Shown here piece after piece: positions 45,101-56,600 of a stretch of DNA of 64,000 nt. The translations under genes and the position numbers were made by a program. The first letter of the stretch is position 1. Each line of letters starts with the position of its first letter. The stretch comes from Limnomonas spitsbergensis. Taxonomy: Eukaryota > Chlorophyta > Chlorophyceae > Chlamydomonadales. The DNA is taken from contig JAYJMM010000113.1 of the NCBI GenBank assembly GCA_037349105.1, forward strand, positions 4,340,001 to 4,404,000, read 5' to 3'. Below the pieces are notes generated by a model that saw only the letters and a program-made list of their open reading frames with translations, did not search any database and was not told the DNA's origin.

Positions 45101-45525
45101 GAGACAGAGCTGGTGTGGTTGTGAGATCTGTGGGCTATTCCGTGTCAGCTGTGGAAGATGGTGTGCCTGAATACAATTTTGCCTGAATAAATTTTCAGAT
45201 CTTGGTGTCAGGGGGGTGAGAAATTCAAGAGCTGAGTTCATTACATCAGATGTGCAGGTTTTCGGCAGAAACTGTGATATCTGTTTCTGGGATCAGTTTA
45301 GTAAATTCAAAAATATAGGTGGGCGGGCAAGCACAGAGGGGGCAGTGCCCGGTTGCAAGGCAAGACATCTTCACATCCCACAGGCACTCCTGCGACGTGT
45401 TGCTGTATTTGTAGGATGGAATGAAGGCCATCCCGGATTCGTGGCGCTTGGAGACATCTCAGTACGTGGAGGTGGAGGGCTTGACGAACCAGCTGCTGCT
45501 GTGGAGGGGCGTCTCAAGAGATTGA
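42111..45525 (+). pseudogene. 5'-truncated ADP-ribosylglycohydrolase copy
   Basis: Exons at 42111-42248, 42969-43109, 43849-43960, 44859-45028 and 45415-45525 are identical to exons 4-8 of the intact gene. The exons encoding the N-terminal ADAATMGLH segment and SPYGDE are absent, because the duplication starts in intron 3. The product would lack the N-terminal half of the metal site, so activity is unlikely. The frames remain open, which fits a very young fragment. Confidence 0.85.
44234..44858 (+). repeat. Second copy of the 123-bp alternative-acceptor array
   Basis: Identical to 33288-33912, with copy starts at 44234, 44367, 44490, 44613 and 44736 and the exon at 44859. Confidence 0.95.
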
Positions 45526-47694
45526 TATGCCCCGTTCTCCCCTCCATTGCCAAGCCCCCGCCACGCCCGTTCCTGCTCCCACTTCACCCTGTTTCTGCTG
45601 TTGAGGGTCGTCTCTAGAAATTGATGTGCTGCTCGCCTCAGAGCCACCCATCCCGCCCAGCCCAGCCCAGCCCAGCCTCGCCCTGCCTCTCCCAATCCAG
45701 CTCCCGCTCACGGCTGGTGTGGAGGGGCGCCAAGAGAGATTGATTGGATGCTAGTGTCTACATACCTTTGGAAGAAAAAAGACGATAAATCTGGAATGCA
45801 ATTATTTGAATGGCTATGGGCGTATTTGCCTGACTGTCCAGAAGAGGGCTAACGGCCTGCGAGAGGTCATGAGATGTGCTACAGAGAGCAGAGGTGCTTG
45901 GGGTGTGAATCAGCTTTTCATAATGCACTCAAACCATGCTTGGGATGCGGCCGAGACGCTACCACTAGGCCAGTTGGATCAAGACCATGACCAGCCTACG
46001 GTCTGTGGCCCAAGCAGCAGGGCTTGCCGCACCATGTGCGCCATGCCATAGAACAGTGTGTGGCTGAACAGCTGAAGTGTAGCCGAGTTGCGCTGGACAT
46101 CACTGGCATCAACGATGTGAGCAGGTATGAATAGGTGTGAGGATGCGCTGGTTGAGGGGGGCAAGGTTTTGGGGCCATGTGTTAGCATCCGTTCTGAAGG
46201 ACCTGACCAGGACTCCAGACTCGAATTTCTTATTCTAGCCTTTTCGGTGTCAAGAATGTGCAGTTGGAGGTATTATTCTCAATATTCGAACAGCTGGTGA
46301 CTCGGCACGAGTGTTTAAAAGGTTGTCACATTTTAGCTTGCCCAAGAAAGATGAAAGCTGTTTTCATGCATCGGTAGGGCCCAGGGGCTTGCAGCTCGAG
46401 ATGGATGTTTACATTTCACAGTACCAGCAATTCAGGGTGGTGTGACACTCTACTTCTTTACGCATAATCCCGTAGATGGATTTTAAATCAGGTGCATACG
46501 ATTCACACTCTTTCATATAGGCACTGTGTTTTCTCATGCATCTTCCACAGGATCTCACCTTTTTCGATGCCACCCTTTTGTATGACACATATTATGATGG
46601 CAGTGGATGGTTATTTCTTGGCTTTCCCCATGCGCTGTTATCAAAAGCTTTAGCTGAGGCATACCAGGGGCATCGTGTGGCTTTTTCCCATGACACATCG
46701 TGGTAGTTTGCCAGTTTTTTCTCTCGAGCTTAGTGCCAGTGGGGCAAGGAAATTTTCTTGCTTGTTGGCCCAGCAAATACGTTAGCCAGGCCCCTCTGTA
46801 GATTGCGAAAGATCTGATGCGTGGCTGTACTTACCAGTCTATAAAAACGTGTGCTATGGGCGTACATTTACAGACCATCCAAAGTGGAGCCAGGAGCGAT
46901 CAACAGGCCGACAGTTGTAACTCATATACAAGATTTAAAAAGCAGCGACTCCACGCTGGTTTCTGAATCATATGGATATGGTGATACGTGTCTTGGCTAC
47001 AACCAGGCTACAAATAATCATAATCCACTCGATCTGAAGGAAAGAATTCCACACAGCCCTATATTGTTCCGTCTAAAAAGTAAAATGTTCGCGATGGCAC
47101 AGAAGTCATGATCAACCATACTGGTAGCCGGTGAATGTCAGAATATTAAGTGATGAAAGACAACACGCTTCTTTGACTACTTCTTCAAAGCAATATCAGC
47201 AAATGTTCAGCTAGGGCCCCTATGGCCTGGCCTGAAAAGTTTTAATGAGCGCATGGGCCAGTGGCCTCTACATCCCAAAGGATCCTGCCTAGCGACCTCA
47301 AAGGATCCAGTCTGCAGATCTCAATGGATCCTGCCTAACGATCTCAAAGTATCTAGTCTGCAGATCTCAATGGATCCAGTCTAGTGATCTCAAAGGGTCC
47401 AGTCTGTAGATCTCAATGGATCCTACCTAATGACCTCAAAGGGTCCAGTCTGTAGATCTCAATGGATCCTACGAAACGACCTCAAAGGGTCCAGTCTCTA
47501 GATCTCAATCGTTCCAGCCTGTGCTTGTATATCCAGCCAGTCTTGTAGCTCATTGGATCCAACATGTGCTTGCCGGTCTGCTGCTCCAGCTTCGGCTCAT
47601 GAAGTGTCAGGGCACGCCCTTCTTGCACACCAGATCCGCAACATATGACGAGATCCGTTCAACATAAACATCAACCTTGCTGGTCCGTGGTTTT
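45526..47694. other. Intergenic region between convergent 3' ends (unit B)
   Basis: Duplicate of 34580-36748. It lies between the truncated glycohydrolase and the 3' end of intact ORC1, and carries the 46-bp repeat at 47295-47523. Confidence 0.6.
47295..47523. repeat. 46-bp tandem repeat, about five units (unit B)
   Basis: Identical counterpart of 36349-36577. Confidence 0.9.
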
Positions 47695-50600
47695 TCAAGC
47701 GCTCATCTGGCTGTGCACCGCAGCGAGTCTTGTGTCCTCCTTGAACGCAGTGGCCACGTCCGGGATTTCCACTTTGAACTGGACCTGAGCACATGAGGGG
47801 GACAAGCGGGCTGCCGCGTGAGAAGCGAGATATGCGGGGTGAGAGCAAAAAACTGAAGCAGAAAGACTGATCTGCGGTCGCAAGCCCCCTCTTGACGCTT
47901 AGCGGAATGTAACAAGCCTGAAATCTTAGGCCAGGGGTGGAGAGCTAAGTACCTCCTGCATACACCGTCTTCCTGCCCCTGCTGTCTTACCTTCATGCGG
48001 ATGTATCTCCTGGATACACCGCCTTCCAGCCACTACTGTATTACCTTCATGCAGATGTCCTGCCTGGATGTACCGCCTTCATGCTACTGCCTTCTTACCT
48101 TCATGCGGATGTGTCGCCACGGCTGCGTACATGCCAGCAGCCCCTTGGCCGCCAGGCCCGCAGCTAAGCTCACGACGGCGCTGTCCGTGCACTTTGCCTC
48201 GGGCATAAGCAGGGCCAGGTGCGTCTCCATGCGATGATGCAGCGCCTGCGATTCAGATTTCAAATTTGAATCAAAGCTGTTTGAGGAGGGCAGTTGTGTG
48301 CATGTGTCATGAAGAGCGTAAGGGCTGACACACTCATTGCTTTAGGCATCTGCAGTAGCCTAGTTATACACTTACAGGTATACTCTTCCAAGGCCCTTCC
48401 CCCTAGCAATCTAGAAATTGCTATCTATGTGAACAGAAAGAACCTCTATCCCATCCGCCTTCGTCCCCACAACTGCGCCAGCCTGTCCCACCTGCCGGTA
48501 TCCCCTCACCAGCCCCAGCTTACAGATTCTATCCCACATGTCCTCCATTCCCTCACCTTTGCCCGCTTATCCCCCCTACCCCTACCATCCCCAACCTCTC
48601 CCACCCACCCCTGCATCCCCTCACTTGCCTCTCCCCCCCACCCGCTCATCCATCCCCACACCTGCACTGACGCGTGCACCTTCTTGGTGGATCGGATCTC
48701 GATCATCAGCGCCACCATCATCACCTTCTCCATCAGACTGCATGACCGCAGGAACTGCATGTGCACCGAGCTGTAGATCTCCCCGATGGCGCGGTTCATG
48801 TGCTCCCGCTGCAGGGGACAGGTTCAAATGGGAAGCAGAGGCGTCAGGGCAGAATTTATAGAAAATCTCCTTCAACAAATATATATATACATTCATCGAT
48901 GGCGCTATTCATGTGCTCCTGCTGCAGGGAACAGGTTCAAATAGAAACCAAACCAAGAGTCTCAAGAGCAGCGTTCAAGAAGTACACATACCCCGATGCC
49001 CCTCTACAGGTCCTCTCCCTGTCATGCCGGTGACAGCTTTCTTTTCAGCAATGAGATTTTACCCCCCCCCCCGCCCTCCGCAATCAATGAGATTCCACCA
49101 GTGTAGGGATTCAAAAAGTGTGAGCAGTTCAAAAGAATCAAAGCAGTGCCTGGACCCGGTTGATAACAGGAAGGGCATGCGTCGACAGCAGGGGCAAGGC
49201 GGGACGGGCCTCCCCAATCGCCCTGCATCCGGCTCCCAGTCACAAAGCCAACCAAGCTGTAGTGCCCAGAACCTACACCCCTGCCTTAGAACCTGCCCCT
49301 CCATGACAGTGACCAAAAACATGAGCATTTACACAAAATCCATCCAGATGCCCAGGGACTGAGAGCCGGTCTACGTAAGGACTGTGTGCTTATCTGCCCC
49401 TCTGCACTCACAGTCACAAAGCCATCCAAGCTGAGTGGTGCCGGCTTGTCTTGTGCCTTGAGGGCCGCAACGTCATCATCTGCGGCATCCACAGCACGCC
49501 GAAGCAGCTCCAGGACCCGCCGGACGTCCCCTGAGGTAGAGGCCACCTGGGCGAAGGGGCAGATACGCACTGGGTTGGAGGCTATTAGTTACATGTGTCG
49601 CATAAGATATGCCACCGGTAGGTAAACGTAAATCAGGGTGAACCTAGGAAGTGGGAGGCAGGTTGAGAGGAGGCTAGTTTTGATTTGCTGACAAATAGGA
49701 ATTGTTGCAGTTTGCATTTCAGTCTGCTTTTCTGATTGCATTTGGGTGACAGGCAGCAGCACCTCATCGCTTTCACACCTGCCTTGCCGCCAGCCTCCTC
49801 ATCCCCTTTCACACCCTTCTCGCCGCCAGTCACCCACTTCTTATCCCCTTGATACAAGCGATCAGCCGCCTCATCCCTTTTCACACATTTGACACCGCCA
49901 CCCCCGTCCTGCCCTGAACACACATCTTAAGCTCCCATATACCTCATCCTTTCACACAGCGTGTTGTTACCAGCCCCCTTATCCACGTCACACTTTCTTG
50001 CCGCCAGCCCCCTCACCCCCTTCACACGTTTCTTGCCGCCATCACGATGGCACTCTCCTTGAACATATCAACGTCATGCAGCCTAGATTTTCTCACTTCC
50101 CCGCCACACCTTAGCCAAGTCCCCCCCCACCATTTCATCCCTTTCACACCTTTCTCGCTGCCAGCTCGATGGCAATGTCCTTGAAGACATCTACGCCGTG
50201 CAGCCTAGATTTGGAGATGGTCTTGAGCTGCTCCACATTGTAGGGTTGGAAAGCGAGCTTGCTGCTAGCCAGCCGGCTGCATGCAGGGAGTGTGGGGGCA
50301 AAACGCGAATCTTAAATGTCTCTATCCAAAAGGTCCTTCGGTGGGGAGAGAGACAATTTGCTGCTGGCACACAAGGGGTGGGACAATGGTTGCGTTCAAA
50401 CTTGTAAGCTGAGAGGCCATGGAGTGGGTAGCAAGCTTGCTGCTAGCCAGCCAACTGCACACCGGGTGTGTATGGACAAAACGTGACTTTTCCATGGCTA
50501 TATAAAAGAGATCCTGGAAGGAAGGCCGACTTGCTGCCAGCTCACGGGGGCGGGACAATCGGTACACCCTCAGTCCCCACCATGCAATCATAATGCCTCC

Positions 50601-53600
50601 CCCTCACCCCCCACCCCCACCTGACAATGCTCGGCAGCACTATTCCTCTAGTGCCCCCCAGCCCCCCACTGCCCTGTCCCTAACTGGCGTTTTAGGCATC
50701 ACTCTGCCCTCCCCCCTCTCCCCCTACATCCCCACCTGGCAATGCTCCCGCAGCACCCCGCCCTCTGTCCCCACCTGGCAATCCTGGGCAGAACCCTGGA
50801 GTCTAGATCGTGTGTGTTTGAGATGCCGATGACAGCCAGCCGCGCTCCTGGTAGCGTGGGCCATTCAAACAGGTTGTACAGCACCTGAGGGCAGAGGAGG
50901 GAATTGGGGTACCTTATTGCAGCGAACAGAGCACCAAGCTGTCCCCACCATTCCCTCATTTTAAGCCACGGAGGAACTTGCTTGTTTTATGGAACTGGTC
51001 CCCAGATCGGTCTAGTGGTGGCTACCCAGCAACCTGCCAAAGGTGGTCTGGTGCACACTAAAATGAGCTGTGCTGCCCAGGACAAAAAGGCTTGGTTGCC
51101 TGAATACACAACTGAATATAGTGTACGGTATTAAACTTTACCCGCATGCAACCCACCGACTGATCCTTGGTCATGAGGATGTCGATCTCGTCTACCAGGA
51201 GCAGCGTCATAGCCTGGCCCTGCCCGCCGCCCGGCTGCGGCCCGTTACGCGACACAAACATGGCCTCTAGGTGAGACAGCGCCCTGCATGGATAAGGGTG
51301 GAGGGGTCAGACAACCTGGACTCGTTACGCGACACAAACATGGCCTCTATGTGAGACAGCGCCCTGCATGGTGAAAAGGGTTCAAGGCAAACTAGGGTTG
51401 ATGCGCAACACAAGCCTGGTCCCAGATGTGACAGCGCCCTGCAGGAAGCACCAGTGGCGTGGAACAATCCGCCGACAAGATCTGAGGGCCAAAGGTGATT
51501 GAGGCATCTGCAGCAGCCGTACGGCAGCTCTGGGGCAGGATCACTTTGCTGCGCCACCCACCCACGGTGGATATAAGGTCGAGGATCACATTTATGTACC
51601 ACCCACTCACAGCTGCAGTACTCCTGCCCCGCATGTGCTCCATGCCCTGCTTATACCCACCCATCCACGTCTACCCAGAAAACGTTTGAACCTGCGTGCT
51701 ACGTGAGCCCCTGAAAGGTTCATTAATTTTGCTTTACCCACCCAGCCCACATGGGTCCTAGGGCCAAAGATCACTTTGTTGCACAGCATCTCTGTCCCAT
51801 CAGACCCTACTAAAACTGGCAACCCCAACCGAACATAAGAGAATACCCCTGGCCTCACGCACAACCACAGGTGAACACATGCTCACTTGCTGCACGGCAT
51901 CTCTGCCCAGTCAGCCTTGTCCATAGCTGCACCCCCCCATCATCCTCCCCACCCCAGGGACGCAAATCCTCACTTTGCTGCACCGCATCTCTGCCCAGTC
52001 AGCCTCTCCCACAGCTTGGAGTAGACGTGCTGCGGACTGGGCAGCGACAACGCGTTGATGGTCACCAGTTGCACGCCAGCCGCCACTGCCGGCCCCCTCA
52101 GGCCCGCCAGGACCTCCATCACACACGCGGTCTTGCCAGTGCCGGGAATACCGCAGATGTACATCACACCCGAGCTCTCCGCGTCTGCATGGAAATCAGG
52201 GAATAAGGAATGGGAGGTGAGCATCAAGAGGGCTGTTCCATTGAGTTAAAACGTGCTGCAGACGCACATCACACCCGAGCTCTCTGCGTCTGCGTGGAAA
52301 TCAGGGAATGAGGGCTGGAAGTTGATCATCGAGAACGCTGTTCCATTCAATGGAGAGATGCTGCAGCCCGCATATGTACATCAGGCAAGAGCTCTCAGCG
52401 TCTGCATTGGGGCTGGAGGGACGTTTAGCAACCTGCACACCTGTTGCAGATGTACTAGAGAATCATCGAGATTGCTCGAGTGCCCTGTTGTAAAGAGCAC
52501 CGCTCTTTACTGTCTGTGCCTCCTTATAATGTATATTTTCCATTGCAGTCCAGATGTACATGCCATGTACATCAGTATTCCATCTCAGACCTAGAAGCTA
52601 AAGGAACGCTACAGGACGGTATGAGGTGGGGCATTGAGCCTGCTACCAGAAGCGGGGAGTTGAGTGGGCTGATCAGCTCTATTACCCGCCCGCCCACTGA
52701 CAGACCCCACCCAGAATACGTGACTCACCCTTGACAATGATGTCCTCAACAAACTTGGTGACCTTGGCCTTCTCGGCATCTCTGCAAGGAAGTTCCGTCG
52801 GCGCATTGGCCAGCGACAATGCCCGCCTCGCGGCCGACAGGGGACCGCCCGCCCCTCGCACAGGCACCGTCAGCGCGCCCTGGCCCTTGAGAAGCCCCTC
52901 GGCAAGCTCGTCCACATTGTCCTCCCCAAGTCCACCGGCCACCGCCCGCGGCCGCTGCAGCGGCCCATGGCTGCCACCTCCGCTTGCCGTGGCGGGTCCG
53001 GGCGCTGCCTGACGGTTTGCCGCCGAGCGCCTGCCTGCAGCGACGCCCTGGTACTTTTTCGGCAGCCCCCCCTTGAGCATGCCCTTCTCGGCCCAGAAGG
53101 CATAGATGGGTTTGAAGTTCCTGAGCAGAGGGGGGGAGGGGGCAGCGAGGACAGGCGGTTGCGAGGGGGATCATAAAAACCTCGTTGCTTGTCCTGACTG
53201 AGGGCTTGGACTCCCTGCACAGAGGTGGCTGTCTCGAGAAAAGAGAATGCAGGCACAGCATCCCCGTTTTCTTGCGCTTGCCGCCTGGACTCCCTCCGAT
53301 GCTTCCTCGGAATAATCTGGACCTGGTTCCTGACATCACTTCCCCCACTCCCTTGCCTAACTCTCCTATCTCCCCCCACCGCTGGATGCTGTCCACCCCT
53401 ACCCTCCTCCTTGTCCTCTACCCTCCCCCGGCCTGTGACCCCCCTGCCCACCCATCAGCCGCAATCACCTGTCCTTGCCCTCATCATCATCCCCGCCCTC
53501 ATCGCCGCTGGAAGCCGCCCATTCCTCATCCTCATCTTCGACCACGCCCGACCTCTGAACCACCGGCCCGCCCGCGCTCGGCTGCTTGTAGGTGCGGCGG

Positions 53601-56600
53601 AGGAAGCGCTGCGGGAGAGCAGGGGGCCAACAAGTGAGCGGCAGAGGGCAGAGGATGAGAGAGGGGGGCGGCCTCAGCCCAAGCCGCACTGTTTCATAAA
53701 CCCTCAAGTCCCTGCGGGGCTTCGTTTTTCCCCCTTTATCAAAAGAGGGGGAGGTGCACAGAGGATCGAGGACTGAGTCCATGGGGGTCGATGCTTATTG
53801 TCACCAAGGGCCAATAAATGAGGCCATAAGACAAAGTTGGTCTGCAAGACTCTCAATACAGTAACAGGGGCTTGCATGCAGGATTGTACAACAGAGGAAC
53901 ATGCATCCGAAGACGGGCTCTCCAAATATCTGAACGCCAACAGGTGATGCTGTACTACAGTCCCGCGGCGTTTTCTCAGAGAGATGGATGCATGCATGTG
54001 GGACGCACCTTGTATGTCTGTTCGTAAATGTATTCGCACATGAAGATGTCGTTGCCCTCAAAGTTATCCATGTCCTGCATGCGCAAAAAGCCACATGTCT
54101 TATACGTTCATTACCGGTATATAGGAAAGCAATGAGCCAGGGAGTTCACAAGTTACAATGCGGTTGTCAACAAGGCTGTTTATGTCTAGTTTGCATAAGG
54201 AGCCGTCCGGGTTGAAGGGTACGATATGCCATCAAGGCATGGATACATGTGATATCCTATCAAAGCTGTCCTGGAGGGGGAAAAGAGGCCAAGAGCTACA
54301 ACCGATGCTCTGTGAAGATCAGGAATCATTGTACCCTGATGGTGCAAGGAGCTATCCGCTGGACACGGTGCTCAGAAAGGCAATACAAACGGGAATGTCT
54401 ATCCTCTACACAAATTAACATGGTATTGCCAGGACTGGCTATTCATAACTCGTAACCTATAGTAGCAATAGTGCTGATGATGAGGAGGCTGTCCCACTCC
54501 CATTCCCCACCCCACCACCTCCCCCCACTCTCACCTGCGGCTTGCAAAATTGCACCCTCCATGAGTCCATAGTATGGATCGGATTGACTCCCAGTTGAAG
54601 TTGGTGGTGTGGACCCCCCCCCTCCCTGCTCTGATCCCACACCCCACCTCCTGCTACTCCGATTCAGCACCCCACCTCCCCCCCCTGGTCTGATCCCACA
54701 CCCCACATCCCTCCCCCCCCACGCCTACCTGCGGCTTGCACACGTGCGCCTTCCACAGAATGGACTGGATCGACTCCCAGTGCTCGTTGGTGGTCAGGAA
54801 CACCTCGCGCGTGCTGTGGTGCTTCTGGCGCCCCAGGTGCGTCCTCTCCGGCTGTGTGTAATAGCGGCAGCAGAACTCCATGGAGCCGTCACCCTCCCGA
54901 TTGCGCACAACGGCAGTGATGTGGCCGAGCTGCGTGGTAGGTTGCACGTTAAGAAAGTTGCAGGGTACGTGTTCAGTGTAGCAGGCGCATGCACTAGGAC
55001 AGCTATGAGGCCCAGCTGTGTGCAGGTTCCAGGCGGGCGGCGCGTCAGATTGGCGCCTCAGATCCATATTTATTTCTCATTGTTTTATTTATTTTAATCG
55101 CTGTTTCATCCTCTGTACTTCCAGCTTGCTCTCACTGCTTGGCCCTTTCAAAGCAGGCCACTGCGGGTGGATGCATAGCCACAGTTACCACACCTCCCTG
55201 CCAGGACGTTCCCATCCCCCAGGGTCTACCCTGCCACACACCTCACACCCATGGCGGAACTAACCACCGGGGCTTCCTCGCCCAACAGGGTCTAGGGCTC
55301 CCTAAACCCTCTACCCTACGCGTCAGGACTCACCACTAAGAGGGTGTCGCCATACAGGGTCTAGAGTGCCCTCCACCTGAGGCTGCACTCACCACCGGGA
55401 CTGTTCCGCCCCACAGGGTCTAGGTTGTAGGGACCCTACACCCCCGATGTACCATGCCCTCCACCCTAGGCTTCACTCACCGCTAGGATGTTCTCGCCCC
55501 ACAGGGTCTAGGGTGGAGAGCACCCTAGATCCCGGATCTACGGAGCCCTACACCCTAGAGCCCGAATCTGCAGTGCCCTCCACCCTAGGCGTCACTCACC
55601 GCTAGGATGTTCTCGCCCCACAGGTACTTGTCGCAGGCCGTCCTGAGCGGCCGATTGGGCAGAGAGGTGCCGCGCTCACACCCAGCGCACATCCAGTCAC
55701 CCTGGCCAGAGGGGAACAGGTGCGGGGGCAGAGGGAGAGAGGGTTGGGTGAGGGTGGGGGGGATGAGGGATGGTAGGGTCAGGGGGAGGGGGAGAGGGAG
55801 CTGCATAGTTGATTCGTTGGCAGGGTATTGCCGCTGAAGCGCACTAGAAACACCAAACTAGTGCGCGCAGTGCTTACCACAGGCACAGTTTTGGGGCTGG
55901 CGGGATTGAGGCACCTCATGAGAATGTAGCTGAATGGTTTTAGCTGAAGTGCACATTCGTTACACACAATCCTGGTGCGGGCGGGTGGCGCTCACCTTCG
56001 GCACAGTCGTGTGCCTTGGCTTAAGACATGTATTGAGAACGTCCTGGCGAGCTTAAGCTAGCTTGCACCAGGAACAACCCACTGGTCCCTGCAGGCGGTC
56101 TCACCTATGGCTGTCATCAGCCTAGGCTAGAGGCCTTTCATGTGGCAGCCACACAGGCAGAAGATACAGGCCAGACGTGGCTGAATTGTAGCCAAATTCC
56201 GCTTCAAGGAACACATTGGTGGCTGTGGGTGGCGCTCACCTCTGGGACGCTCTTGAGTCTGGGCTTGAGACACTTCATGTGGAATCCGCCCAGGCAGCGG
56301 CTGCACTCAATCATGTCCTCGCAGCTGTGGCTGCCGCTGCACAGGAAGCACAGGTCGGTCTGTACCTCCATGGGCAGCTGGAGCGGGTCCGGCGTCTCGA
56401 TGATGTACACTGCAGGTATTGGATTGCGGGGGTATGATGCGGTGCACAGCATGATGTACACTGCAGGTATTGGATCCCGGGGGGATGATGCGGTGCGCTG
56501 CATGGCGTTTCGGCAGAGTGGGTTTCCAAGGGTGGGTGGGTGATCTACAGTACACGACAGCAACTACACGTAGATAATTGCAGTGGGGAGGATAGGAAGT

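Larger units (their letters stand above)
41220..52165. repeat. Large tandem duplication, unit B (10,946 bp)
   Basis: Second copy of the 10,946-bp unit, directly adjoining unit A in the same orientation. It carries glycohydrolase exons 4-8 without their 5' exons, and the 3' part of the intact ORC1 gene. The sequence leaves the repeat after 52165, where ORC1 exon 9 continues normally (cacccgagctc). Confidence 0.97.
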
